A stretch of DNA of 64,000 nt from Protonemura montana (Eukaryota; Arthropoda; Insecta; Plecoptera; Nemouridae), in contig OX387611.1 in NCBI GenBank assembly GCA_947568835.1, forward strand, positions 12,748,350 to 12,812,349. The letters run 5' to 3'. Shown here piece by piece: positions 47,384 through 59,655 of this stretch. Within the stretch, counting starts at the first letter, position 1. Each line of letters opens with the position of its first letter. Below the pieces are notes generated by a model. That model ran no database searches, was not told the DNA's origin, and was given only the letters and a program-made list of their open reading frames with translations. The position numbers and the translations under genes are program-made.

Positions 47384-47550
47384 CTGCAGACTACCTATCT
47401 CTGACGTCACTAGCGGAGCTTCGCGCCAAAAAGAAAAAGCGCGAGAAAATATGCACCACATTTTTTAAGATTTTTCTTTTTTACGGGATCCTTAATTAAT
47501 TGATGTTCCTCACATACAGTAATTTTTAAATTTCAATTGAAGGTGTTCCT
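47384..47550 (-). repeat. Kolobok right terminal inverted repeat
   Basis: Complement of the left repeat, with TGACGTCA at 47402-47409 and the E2F-like GGAGCTTCGCGCCAAAAAG at about 47415-47433. It lies upstream of the transposase start (47218). Confidence 0.85.
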
Positions 47551-47620
47551 TTAACAAGCTGCCAGGCAACGCGTTTAGAAAAACAGCACACTGCTAACCA
47601 AATTTTTTCACCGTTTTTAG

Positions 47621-47868
47621 TTGGGCTGAATGACGACAGCGACCTTGTCTACTTCAGAGGAGGGCTTGTGAGAAAACCTTTCAAGTGCGTGAAATGTCCG
47701 ACGAGGTTCAAGAATAAATCAAGCCTGAGCAGGCATCTGGATCTTCAGTGCGGAAAATAGTCACAGTTTCGCTGTCGCCATTGTTCCCATCGCAGCAAGT
47801 TGACTCTGCTCAAACACAGCAAACGGGTGCACAGTGATAAGGCAGACCAAACTCCAATGAGCGAATAG
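47621..47868 (+). pseudogene. lola-like C2H2 zinc-finger terminal exon with in-frame TAG
   Basis: After an acceptor CCGTTTTTAG (47611-47620) a frame reads FRGGLVRKPFKCVKC, with a first C2H2-like finger (C..C, then H and the C of LQCGK), then TAG at 47758-47760, then SQFRCRHCSHRSKLTLLKH ... VHSD and TAG at 47866-47868. The CVKC/SLSRHL/CGK followed by FRCRHC/LLKH.K.VH layout is that of the paired fingers in alternative terminal exons of arthropod lola genes. The family usually has a sense codon where TAG stands, so the second finger would be lost. Either this alternative exon is dead, or a one-base error (for example GAG to TAG) is present. It abuts the transposon, 71 bp from its border. Confidence 0.6.
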
Positions 47869-49689
47869 GCAGCGCTATCGAAATGTGAAATTGCAGATAA
47901 AGTTTAGCAGAATGTGGATTACCAAGGGTGTACAAGATTGTGTTATTGTAAACTTTGGTTTTTTCGTTCTTTGCATATTTGTTTTTCGATCTGAAATGTA
48001 AATAGTTCGTGAAAAAATTCTAACCCTGTTTTTTAGACAAACAAAAATGTTGTTTCCACTGTTTTTTTTAAACACTTGGTTCATTCAATCAACATATTGT
48101 TAGTTGATATGACTTGGACTTTTCACACACTGTTGATATCACAGCATTGTTCTTTTTGTATCCACACTTTGAAACAAGACAAGGTGTGTTTGATCGGAGA
48201 GAGTTTCTCTTCCACATGTCTGACCTTGTTTTTTTTGTCAATGATCTTTGATTTACACAAACCGTTCATGAGGCAATCAATACACATGTACATTTTTTTT
48301 TCGCTGATTTGCTTCGTTTGAAAGGAAGCTTTTTGAATCGAACAATTATAATCAGATACTTTCGCAACATATATAAATGTCTCAATTTTTACCTCCCTAG
48401 TACCTTCCAAACGTTATTAATGTCTCTTTCCTTCTCTTAACTGACTGGTACATGAGAATATTCTTTCAGTTATCCTACATGTACCTACCGCCGTCGATCT
48501 CCTACCATTCCGTGTCAAGCCGCTCGTTTCAATGTGCGAACCGCTGCAGGTGTTATTGACACTCCAAGTTACGCTGCAAGGTCGCCAAGTTCGAGGGTAC
48601 AACGTCTCCATTTGCTGACATTTACAGTTCAATTTTACCTTTCGTTCCTTGCGTCAACTTTCTCGTCTTTCTCTGTGTTAAATGTCTCACATCTTATTTC
48701 CTTTATTTGTTTTAAACGGTCGTTTCTTCTTTGTACGTACATAAAAGATTTGTGCAATTATTTTTCGAAACCTCACTTTTTCTATATAAACGTAAGAGAA
48801 CCCAGTGATAACGTTACTTCCCTTCACACTTAGTCACGCTTTTTCCTTTTTGCTAAACAAAAAACTTAGCTAAACAAGAAAATGTTTTAGCCGCTATTGG
48901 AAGTGTTTGCCTTAAAACAATTAGTTACAAAATCAATCAGAATTGCAGACTATTATTGGCTTGTAACCAGTGAGAGCAAGAGCATTGCAGACTAACATGT
49001 TCTCTAAATTATCGATGAAAAAGTACATTTCTTTGGCTCACATAATGCAGGCAATCTTCGAGAAATAGGTTCTGCAAAAGTGGTATCTCTGCTACCGAAG
49101 CACAACGACTGCATCAAGACAAGGTGGAAGCTAGCCACGAGACTCACTAACAGAATGGTCTCCGACTGGCACCAGTACGGCAATAGCAAGAACCCAGTTA
49201 CAATACTGTATGAACGAACGGCCTCCTTAGAGGAACAGAGTAATTACAACTTGACATTATCAACTCGTGTGCAAGCGGACGACGTTAAGAGGCCAGCCAC
49301 TATACAAAGCTATGTACATTATGTTCCAAATTTTAGGAGTCGTGGTCAAAGCGGATGAAAACGGGGAGCTGTGGGCAAATAGTTTTACCATGCCAAACTT
49401 GAGAAGGCACAACAACTTCATCCGGCTTTCGAAATAATATTCGGAGGCTCCACTAGCAGCTGGAGACGTGGCTTTCGACAGCAACCATCATGGTCACGGC
49501 TACCAAGAGCCGTTCTTGTTTCAGTGCTTATCCACAGCTCCCAATAGGCCGAATGATACAGCCTAGCTTGTCAGCTGTTGAAATATAGTTGCCCAGCGCG
49601 TTTGGGAGATATGAGGTGAATAACATTTTCAATCATAGAAAATAAATATCGTTAGCAAATTGTTCTTCGGCATTGTTCTTCGGAATCTT
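47869..49689. other. no gene recognised
   Basis: AT-rich, with T tracts. A plus-strand frame at 49080-49358 (MVSLLPKHNDCIKTRWKLAT) has moderate composition but no family match and no clear splice sites. The rest shows short, unsupported frames. Confidence 0.45.
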
Positions 49690-50259
49690 GATCACTTTTT
49701 GAATTAAGATTAAAGTAGCTAGAGAAACATCAATGTATCCTTCTGTCTCAGCTTCCGTTTCTTACAACGCCGCCGTCTGCGTTTGCTGCGAGGCCCTGGC
49801 TTGGTGCTTGCGTCGCGAGCGCGGCAGATTCAGTCTGGCCAGGTGGCGAGCAGCTCCCTTAATATTCAGCATTCTAAGTGCCCGAAGTGTTCAAAAAAAG
49901 TCGCAAATGGTGTCAATTGCTTAAACTGTGATCAATTGTGCCATTTCAAGTGTGCGAGAGGAAATGCAAAGGTTAATGGCGAAGAAAACAGCGAAATTGG
50001 GATCTGTTCGGAATGCTCTACTACACGAGCCGACATGACAGATCCACCGCCAAACATCATTGAACTACTACAGCAAAGGGTCGCAGATCTCGTTTATATA
50101 GTGGAATTACAAAAGAAGAGAATAAATGAACTCGAAAAACGCGAAACGACGGAAAAGGAAGAACGCCCTCGTGTTAATGAGAAATCGTACAGCGCAACAG
50201 TAAGTGGAAATTACCAACTCATAAGCATAAAAGCTATAGAAGTCGACCAGGAAAAAACA
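49690..50259 (+). mobile_element. retrotransposon 5' end, first tandem copy (ORF1 truncated)
   Basis: From GATCACTTTTTGAATTAAG to 50259, with the start repeated at 50260 (period 570 bp). It encodes the zinc cluster CPKC, CLNCDQLCHFKC and CSEC, then YIVELQKKRINELEKRE, and stops where the second copy begins. Relative to the second copy it lacks about 165 bp between TCTGGCC and AGGTGGCGAGCAG. Confidence 0.85.
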
Positions 50260-51690
50260 GATCACTTTTTGAATAAGGATTAAAGTAGCTAGAGAAACAT
50301 CAATGTATCCTTCTGTCTCAGCTTCCGTTTCTTACAACGCCGAAGTCTGCGTTTGCTGCGAGGCCCTGGCTTGGTGCTTGCGTCGCGAGCGCGGCAGATT
50401 CAGTCTGGCCGTCAGGATGCTGCAACGCATGAGGAAGCCGAGCTACAAGGAACTCTCCCCCGACGAACGAGACCTTGTCGACAACGTCACGCTCACAAAG
50501 CTAGATGTTTTCCTGGCAATCCGTTTGGATTATTATGGATCGAACTATCATGTCGGCCGGTGCGCGCCAGGTGGCGAGCAGCTCCCTAAATATTCAGCAT
50601 TCTAAGTGCCCGAAGTGTTCAAAAAAAGTCGCAAATGGTGTCAATTGCTTAAACTGTGATCAATTGTGCCATTTCAAGTGTGCGGGAGGAAATGCAAAGG
50701 TTAATGGCGAAGAAAACAGCGAAATTTGGATCTGTTCAGAATGCTCTACTAAACGAGCCGCCATGACAGATCCACCGCCAAACATCATTGAACTACTACA
50801 GCAAAGGGTCGCAGATCTCGTTTATATAGTGGAATTACAAAAGAAGAGAATAAATGAACTCGAAAAACGCGAAACCACGGAAAAGGAAGAACGCCCTCGT
50901 GTAAATAAGAAATCTTACAGCGCAACAGTAAGTGGAAATTACCAACTTATCAGCATAAAAGCAAAAGAAGTCGACCAGGAAAAAACAAAAACAAGAGCAG
51001 AAGTGACATCACGCATTAATCCGGCTAAATTACCCGTCGGTGTCCAGAATATACGTCAGAACAATAGCGGTGATATCCTCATCAGTTGCGATAGCAGTAA
51101 ATCAGCATCGTCTCTGATCAAAGAATCCAATGATGTCTTGGGAGAGAATTACGTAGCCTCAATTGCACCGAAATGTAACCCCAGGCTCAAGGTAGCACAC
51201 GTGGAATTTGGAGACGAGGACATGGATAGCATACGTAAGGCAATTATAATGCAAAATCAATTAAACTCTGACAGACATAACTTCGCCTGTAAAATTATTA
51301 CGACCATCAAAACAAAGAACGGGTCATCGTTCGCTATTCTCGAAGTCGATCCGCAAACTCGGAACACTCTACTTCAAGAAAGAAAAATCAACATCGGTTT
51401 GCGACGATACAGCATATTTGACCATATCCATCTCTCGCAATGCTTCAATTGTGGTGGTTTCAACCATCGATCACGAGACTGCACCCGAAAAAAGGTATGT
51501 CTTAAATGTAGTGGCAGTCATACGAATTAAATGTGATGCGCTTGAACTGAAATGTGCCAACTGCACAAAGTTGACAACAACGCTTCCCCATAGCCACGAT
51601 TGCAGAAGTCACGACTGCCCTTCAAGGCTAAAGGCTCTAAAAATCATGAAGCAACGAATCGCATACGAAGACATACAACAGACAAAGCAC
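50260..51690 (+). mobile_element. retrotransposon 5' region and ORF1 (gag-like), second copy
   Basis: The probable ORF1 start is ATGTCGGCCGGTGCGCGCC at 50548. The product has a PHD/RING-like zinc cluster, a coiled coil (LVYIVELQKKRINELEK), a central nucleic-acid-binding domain, and zinc knuckles CFNCGGFNHRSRDC and CLKCSGSH. A one-base shift at about 51520 breaks the second knuckle, and the reading continues as IKCDALELKCANC in another frame to 51693. It is homologous to 18932-19841. Upstream, 50303-50605 is open in a second frame (RMRKPSYKELSPDERDLVDN) that is absent from the first copy and unrecognised. ORF2 is missing and the element is 3' truncated, which is unusual for LINEs. Confidence 0.85.
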
Positions 51691-52109
51691 TAGTGCATAC
51701 GACAGACGCTCGTAAATTCGCAATTTTCTGCAGAACTTGCTGCATGGCTTGCATTTACTCTTGCTGACAGACATCTTGATGATTTTAGCTACCGATGGCC
51801 GTGTCTGATGCTGACCAGAGCCAATTGTCGCAAGTTTTGACATAAGACTAGAGCTTCAAGAGAATAAAACATGGCAAATTGGACGCCGATGCAAGAAGCG
51901 AGCCCGAAAGAACAGTTGTCGATACATCACTAGCGAGTAACAAAAATAAAGTAAATAGATAAGAGGAAGAACCCAGCCCTGATTAATATGCAAAAGAAAA
52001 CAGGCAAGAAGAAGCTCGAGATATTGGATTGAGTTGTCACCTCCATGACGGCGTTGCTGCAGAGGTGTTATGTACCCTGCAGGGACGGGCACACCACGCT
52101 GAGTACCAG
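51691..52109. other. spacer before the satellite
   Basis: Unique sequence of 419 bp with no recognised feature. Its last part (CCCTGCAGGGACGGGCACACC) is mildly GC-rich. The apparent minus-strand proteins entering from the satellite end here. Confidence 0.5.
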
Positions 52110-55100
52110 CTCCCTCGAATGAATTTGCCAACGACGGCTCCCTCGAATGAATTTGCCAACGACGGCTCCCTCGAATGAATTTGCCAACGACGGCTCCCTC
52201 GAATGAATTTGCCAACGACGGCGCCCTCGAAAGAATTTGCCAACGACGGCTCCCTCGAATGAATTTGCCAACGACGGCGCCCTCGAAAGAATTTGCCAAC
52301 GACGGCTCCCTCGAATGAATTTGCCAACGACGGCTCCCTCGAATGAATTTGCCAACGACGGCTCCCTCGAATGAATTTGCCAACGACGGCGTCCTCGAAA
52401 GAATTTGCCAACGACGGCGCACTCGAATGAATTTGCCAACGACGGCGTCCTCGAATGAATTTGCCAACGACGGCTCCCTCGAATGAATTTGCCAACGACG
52501 GCGTCCTCGAATGAATTTGCCAACGACGGCGCCCTCGAATGAATTTGCCAACGACGGCGTCCTCGAATGAATTTGCCAACGACGGCGCCCTCGAATGAAT
52601 TTGCCAACGACGGCTCCCTCGAATGAATTTGCCAACGACGGCTCCCTCGAATGAATTTGCCAACGACGGCGTCCTCGAATGAATTTGCCAACGACGGCGT
52701 CCTCGAATGAATTTGCCAACGACGGCTCCCTCGAATGAATTTGCCAACGACGGCTCCCTCGAATGAATTTGCCAACGACGGCTCCCTCGAATGAATTTGC
52801 CAACGACGGCTCCCTCGAATGAATTTGCCAACGACGGCTCCCTCGAATGAATTTGCCAACGACGGCGCCCTCGAATGAATTTGCCAACGACGGCGTCCTC
52901 GAATGAATTTGCCAACGACGGCTCCCTCGAATGAATTTGCCAACGACGGCTCCCTCGAATGAATTTGCCAACGACGGCTCCCTCGAATGAATTTGCCAAC
53001 GACGGCTCCCTCGAATGAATTTGCCAACGACGGCTCCCTCGAATGAATTTGCCAACGACGGCGCCCTCGAAAGAATTTGCCAACGACGGCTCCCTCGAAT
53101 GAATTTGCCAACGACGGCGCCCTCGAAAGAATTTGCCAACGACGGCTCCCTCGAATGAATTTGCCAACGACGGCTCCCTCGAATGAATTTGCCAACGACG
53201 GCTCCCTCGAATGAATTTGCCAACGACGGCGTCCTCGAAAGAATTTGCCAACGACGGCGCACTCGAATGAATTTGCCAACGACGGCGTCCTCGAATGAAT
53301 TTGCCAACGACGGCTCCCTCGAATGAATTTGCCAACGACGGCGTCCTCGAATGAATTTGCCAACGACGGCGTCCTCGAATGAATTTGCCAACGACGGCTC
53401 CCTCGAATGAATTTGCCAACGACGGCTCCCTCGAATGAATTTGCCAACGACGGCTCCCTCGAATGAATTTGCCAACGACGGCTCCCTCGAATGAATTTGC
53501 CAACGACGGCTCCCTCGAATGAATTTGCCAACGACGGCGCCCTCGAATGAATTTGCCAACGACGGCGTCCTCGAATGAATTTGCCAACGACGGCTCCCTC
53601 GAATGAATTTGCCAACGGCGGCTCCCTCGAATGAATTTGCCAACGACGGCTCCCTCGAATGAATTTGCCAACGACGGCTCCCTCGAATGAATTTGCCAAC
53701 GACGGCTCCCTCGAATGAATTTGCCAACGACGGCGCCCTCGAAAGAATTTGCCAACGACGGCTCCCTCGAATGAATTTGCCAACGACGGCGCCCTCGAAA
53801 GAATTTGCCAACGACGGCTCCCTCGAATGAATTTGCCAACGACGGCTCCCTCGAATGAATTTGCCAACGACGGCTCCCTCGAATGAATTTGCCAACGACG
53901 GCGTCCTCGAAAGAATTTGCCAACGACGGCGCACTCGAATGAATTTGCCAACGACGGCGTCCTCGAATGAATTTGCCAACGACGGCTCCCTCGAATGAAT
54001 TTGCCAACGACGGCGCCCTCGAATGAATTTGCCAACGACGGCGTCCTCGAATGAATTTGCCAACGACGGCGTCCTCGAATGAATTTGCCAACGACGGCTC
54101 CCTCGAATGAATTTGCCAACGACGGCGTCCTCGAATGAATTTGCCAACGACGGCGCCCTCGAATGAATTTGCCAACGACGGCGTCCTCGAATGAATTTGC
54201 CAACGACGGCTCCCTCGAATGAATTTGCCAACGACGGCGTCCTCGAATGAATTTGCCAACGACGGCGTCCTCGAATGAATTTGCCAACGACGGCTCCCTC
54301 GAATGAATTTGCCAACGACGGCGTCCTCGAATGAATTTGCCAACGACGGCGCCCTCGAATGAATTTGCCAACGACGGCGTCCTCGAATGAATTTGCCAAC
54401 GACGGCGCCCTCGAATGAATTTGCCAACGACGGCTCCCTCGAATGAATTTGCCAACGACGGCGCCCTCGAATGAATTTGCCAACGACGGCGCCCTCGAAT
54501 AAATTTGCCAACGACGGCTCCCTCGAATGAATTTGCCAACGACGGCTCCCTCGAATGAATTTGCCAACGACGGCTCCCTCGAATGAATTTGCCAACGACG
54601 GCTCCCTCGAATGAATTTGCCAACGACGGCTCCCTCGAATGAATTTGCCAACGACGGCTCCCTCGAATGAATTTGCCAACGACGGCTCCCTCGAATGAAT
54701 TTGCCAACGACGGCTCCCTCGAATGAATTTGCCAACGACGGCTCCCTCGAATGAATTTGCCAACGACGGCTCCCTCGAATGAATTTGCCAACGACGGCGC
54801 CCTCGAATGAATTTGCCAACGACGGCGCCCTCGAATGAATTTGCCAACGACGGCTCCCTCGAATGAATTTGCCAACGACGGCTCCCTCGAATGAATTTGC
54901 CAACGACGGCGTCCTCGAATGAATTTGCCAACGACGGCGTCCTCGAATGAATTTGCCAACGACGGCTCCCTCGAATGAATTTGCCAACGACGGCTCCCTC
55001 GAATGAATTTGCCAACGACGGCTCCCTCGAATGAATTTGCCAACGACGGCTCCCTCGAATGAATTTGCCAACGACGGCTCCCTCGAATGAATTTGCCAAC

Positions 55101-58100
55101 GACGGCTCCCTCGAATGAATTTGCCAACGACGGCTCCCTCGAATGAATTTGCCAACGACGGCTCCCTCGAATGAATTTGCCAACGACGGCTCCCTCGAAT
55201 GAATTTGCCAACGACGGCTCCCTCGAATGAATTTGCCAACGACGGCTCCCTCGAATGAATTTGCCAACGACGGCTCCCTCGAATGAATTTGCCAACGACG
55301 GCTCCCTCGAATGAATTTGCCAACGACGGCTCCCTCGAATGAATTTGCCAACGACGGCTCCCTCGAATGAATTTGCCAACGACGGCTCCCTCGAATGAAT
55401 TTGCCAACGACGGCGCCCTCGAATGAATTTGCCAACGACGGCGCCCTCGAATGAATTTGCCAACGACGGCTCCCTCGAATGAATTTGCCAACGACGGCGC
55501 CCTCGAATGAATTTGCCAACGACGGCGTCCTCGAATGAATTTGCCAACGACGGCTCCCTCGAATGAATTTGCCAACGACGGCGTCCGCGAATGAATTTGC
55601 CAACGACGGCGCCCTCGAATGAATTTGCCAACGACGGCTCCCTCGAATGAATTTGCCAACGACGGCGCCCTCGAATGAATTTGCCAAAGACGGCGCCCTC
55701 GAATGAATTTGCCAACGACGGCGTCCTCGAATGAATTTGCCAACGACGGCTCCCTCGAATGAATTTGCCAACGACGGCGTCCTCGAATGAATTTGCCAAC
55801 GACGGCGCCCTCGAATGAATTTGCCAAAGACGGCTCCCTCGAATGAATTTGCCAACGACGGCTCCCTCGAATGAATTTGCCAACGACGGCTCCCTCGAAT
55901 GAATTTGCCAACGACGGCGCCCTCGAATGAATTTGCCAACGACGGCTCCCTCGAATGAATTTGCCAACGACGGCGCCCTCGAATGAATTTGCCAACGACG
56001 GCGCCCTCGAATGAATTTGCCAACGACGGCTCCCTCGAATGAATTTGCCAACGACGGCGCCCTCGAATGAATTTGCCAACGACGGCTCCCTCGAATGAAT
56101 TTGCCAAAGACGGCGCCCTCGAATGAATTTGCCAACGACGGCTCCCTCGAATGAATTTGCCAACGACGGCTCCCTCGAATGAATTTGCCAACGACGGCTC
56201 CCTCGAATGAATTTGCCAACGACGGCTCCCTCGAATGAATTTGCCAAAGACGGCGCCCTCGAATGAATTTGCCAACGACGGCTCCCTCGAATGAATTTGC
56301 CAAAGACGGCGCCCTCGAATGAATTTGCCAACGACGGCTCCCTCGAATGAATTTGCCAACGACGGCTCCCTCGAATGAATTTGCCAACGACGGCGCCCTC
56401 GAATGAATTTGCCAACGACGGCGTCCTCGAATGAATTTGCCAACGACGGCTCCCTCGAATGAATTTGCCAACGACGGCGCCCTCGAATGAATTTGCCAAC
56501 GACGGCGTCCTCGAATGAATTTGCCAACGACGGCTCCCTCGAATGAATTTGCCAACGACGGCGTCCTCGAATGAATTTGCCAACGACGGCGTCCTCGAAT
56601 GAATTTGCCAACGACGGCTCCCTCGAATGAATTTGCCAACGACGGCGTCCTCGAATGAATTTGCCAACGACGGCGTCCTCGAATGAATTTGCCAACGACG
56701 GCTCCCTCGAATGAATTTGCCAACGACGGCGTCCTCGAATGAATTTGCCAACGACGGCTCCCTCGAATGAATTTGCCAACGACGGCTCCCTCGAATGAAT
56801 TTGCCAACGACGGCTCCCTCGAATGAATTTGCCAACGACGGCTCCCTCGAATGAATTTGCCAACGACGGCGTCCTCGAATGAATTTGCCAACGACGGCTC
56901 CCTCGAATGAATTTGCCAACGACGGCTCCCTCGAATGAATTTGCCAACGACGGCTCCCTCGAATGAATTTGCCAACGACGGCTCCCTCGAATGAATTTGC
57001 CAACGACGGCTCCCTCGAATGAATTTGCCAACGACGGCGTCCTCGAATGAATTTGCCAACGACGGCTCCCTCGAATGAATTTGCCAACGACGGCGTCCTC
57101 GAATGAATTTGCCAACGACGGCTCCCTCGAATGAATTTGCCAACGACGGCTCCCTCGAATGAATTTGCCAACGACGGCTCCCTCGAATGAATTTGCCAAC
57201 GACGGCTCCCTCGAATGAATTTGCCAACGACGGCGTCCTCGAATGAATTTGCCAACGACGGCTCCCTCGAATGAATTTGCCAACGACGGCTCCCTCGAAT
57301 GAATTTGCCAACGACGGCTCCCTCGAATGAATTTGCCAACGACGGCTCCCTCGAATGAATTTGCCAACGACGGCGCCCTCGAATGAATTTGCCAACGACG
57401 GCTCCCTCGAATGAATTTGCCAACGACGGCTCCCTCGAATGAATTTGCCAACGACGGCGTCCTCGAATGAATTTGCCAACGACGGCTCCCTCGAATGAAT
57501 TTGCCAACGACGGCTCCCTCGAATGAATTTGCCAACGACGGCTCCCTCGAATGAATTTGCCAACGACGGCTCCCTCGAATGAATTTGCCAACGACGGCTC
57601 CCTCGAATGAATTTGCCAACGACGGCGTCCTCGAATGAATTTGCCAACGACGGCTCCCTCGAATGAATTTGCCAACGACGGCTCCCTCGAATGAATTTGC
57701 CAACGACGGCTCCCTCGAATGAATTTGCCAACGACGGCTCCCTCGAATGAATTTGCCAACGACGGCTCCCTCGAATGAATTTGCCAACGACGGCGTCCTC
57801 GAATGAATTTGCCAACGACGGCTCCCTCGAATGAATTTGCCAACGACGGCGTCCTCGAATGAATTTGCCAACGACGGCTCCCTCGAATGAATTTGCCAAC
57901 GACGGCTCCCTCGAATGAATTTGCCAACGACGGCTCCCTCGAATGAATTTGCCAACGACGGCTCCCTCGAATGAATTTGCCAACGACGGCGTCCTCGAAT
58001 GAATTTGCCAACGACGGCTCCCTCGAATGAATTTGCCAACGACGGCTCCCTCGAATGAATTTGCCAACGACGGCTCCCTCGAATGAATTTGCCAACGACG

Positions 58101-58364
58101 GCTCCCTCGAATGAATTTGCCAACGACGGCGCCCTCGAATGAATTTGCCAACGACGGCTCCCTCGAATGAATTTGCCAACGACGGCTCCCTCGAATGAAT
58201 TTGCCAACGACGGCGTCCTCGAATGAATTTGCCAACGACGGCTCCCTCGAATGAATTTGCCAACGACGGCTCCCTCGAATGAATTTGCCAACGACGGCTC
58301 ACTCGAATGAATTTGCCAACGACGGCTCCCTCGAATGAATTTGCCAACGACGGCTCCCTCGAAA
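52110..58364. repeat. 28-bp satellite, about 223 copies, with higher-order structure
   Basis: The unit reads CTCCCTCGAATGAATTTGCC followed by AACGACGG. Variation is concentrated in four positions: GGCTCC, GGCGCC, GGCGTC or rarely GGCGCA/GGCTCA before CTCGAA, and TGA or AGA after it; CAAAGACGG replaces CAACGACGG in a few units around 55680-56310. The AAAGAATT variant appears in the same pattern at 52221, 53061 and 53733, showing blocks of 30 and 24 units copied as a whole. All three minus-strand frames lack stops over 6 kb, giving three apparent proteins of more than 2000 residues. The unit length is not a multiple of three, so each frame cycles through the same 28-residue repeat. This is not a gene. 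Confidence 0.97.
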
Positions 58365-59165
58365 GAGGAAAGGTCGAAATGACACATTCTATGACATGTA
58401 CTTGTTTAACTGAATAAACTATTTTTAATGGTATTATAAAATAAATAAGAAACCAGAAATAACGGAGTTTTGATTATATCTGAATTAAAAAAAAATATCG
58501 ATTCAAGTTATCTTTTGAAATTATTTGGCTCAATAATAAATATGCTTAATTAATTTCTAGCTAGCACACAATTTGTGATTTGTGGTAGATTTTGATTTGC
58601 TGCTTGCTAGATAGCAATATTTGCCACAAGCTCATTGACATGAAGAAAGGGTAAAATGGTCTTGCGACGGACATAAACGGTAAGTGTGCCACAAACTCAA
58701 CAAATATTTACAGTGGAAATTTGCAATGAATAGTAGGCATTATCCCAATCCACGCACGGGACAAGTCCCAGATGCAGAAGCAGGAACTGCAAACACAATT
58801 AAAAACACAAACACAAGAAGAAAAATCGGCTGCAGCAACAACAGCTGCATGAGCGATCGAAATGAGGAAAAGCTGTTTCAGTGTGAGGTGAATATATTGA
58901 CGACCGGAACCTAATGTCGGTGCTGCGAAATAATTACCAGCAAGCCCCCGACGATTTAACATGTGACTGAAGATGTTGCTGGGTCGAGCAAATAGAACAA
59001 AGTGGCCACCGCGGTGGCGGGTCCGGTAGTATTTATTGCCTAACAAGGCAAGACAGAACGAGTTGAGCAGGCTCGTTGACAGCCAGCAGGACGCTCCAGG
59101 AGCCCGAAAATATTGACAAAATAACAGAAGAAAATAAATCTCGTCAACCGACGAAATGGATCGAC
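58365..59165. other. no gene recognised
   Basis: AT-rich, then a stretch at 58684-59046 with short frames on both strands and no family match. Confidence 0.5.
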
Positions 59166-59655
59166 TTTCTACAGAACATTTATCATACCGATGACATATG
59201 CCAGTGCTGTCTGGGGCGACTTATCCAAAACAACATTGAAAGGTTTACAAACTATACACAACTTAGCTAGCTGACACAACGCGGTACCAAGTCACCCTGG
59301 TATTTTAGAAATACAGAAATACATAGACAACTTGACATTGCCCTCTTAAAGGACAATGGAACAAGCCAAATTCACTTGAAAAGGCCCCAAATGGCCTCAT
59401 AAGATGGCAATTTCCTAGTGCCAAGAGAAAAAAATATACAAAAGACCAAAAGGCCCTCTTGGCTGATGAATGTAGCAAGTAAATAATGGAATTAACCCGA
59501 AAGAAAATATCACAAAAATGACAACTAGGTAGTACCGGGCTCGGGACGGGAAATATGACTGCAAACAATCTACACGTAGCACCGTTCAAAGCAAGAATGA
59601 AGTCCAAAAAAGTGCCATCAGAATATTAGCGGGAGCAAGTTATAACTCATGAGCT
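59166..59655 (+). mobile_element. decayed LINE (jockey-like) reverse-transcriptase fragments
   Basis: Plus-strand pieces read IPMTYASAVWGDLSKTTLKG and LQTIHNLAS (59185-59270) and, after a gap, VQKSAIRILAGASYNS (about 59593-59643). These are the TYA..VWG, LQ and QK.AIRI..GA blocks that occur near the C terminus of LINE ORF2. The second block has the same form as LQKKAIRFMAGASHD at 63510. Stops and gaps make it inactive. Confidence 0.65.

Larger units (their letters stand above)
44124..47550. mobile_element. complete Kolobok-type DNA transposon, 3427 bp
   Basis: TTAA lies directly at both borders (44120-44123 and 47551-47554), consistent with a TTAA target duplication. The terminal inverted repeats are about 166 bp (44124-44289 and 47384-47550), starting AGGACCACCTTCAATTG on one side and AGGAACACCTTCAATTG on the other, and are roughly 90 percent alike. 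Inside are two convergent genes: a THAP transposase (minus) and a P2X7-intracellular-type zinc-domain gene (plus). TTAA targets plus a THAP transposase are hallmarks of the Kolobok superfamily. No stop or frameshift is seen in either gene, so it may be an active autonomous element. Confidence 0.88.

Noticed and set aside
51856-58387. Three minus-strand open frames of more than 2000 codons each
   Set aside because: They run through a 28-bp satellite with no stop in any minus-strand frame; all three frames encode the same cycled repeat. No start context, splice signals or domain.
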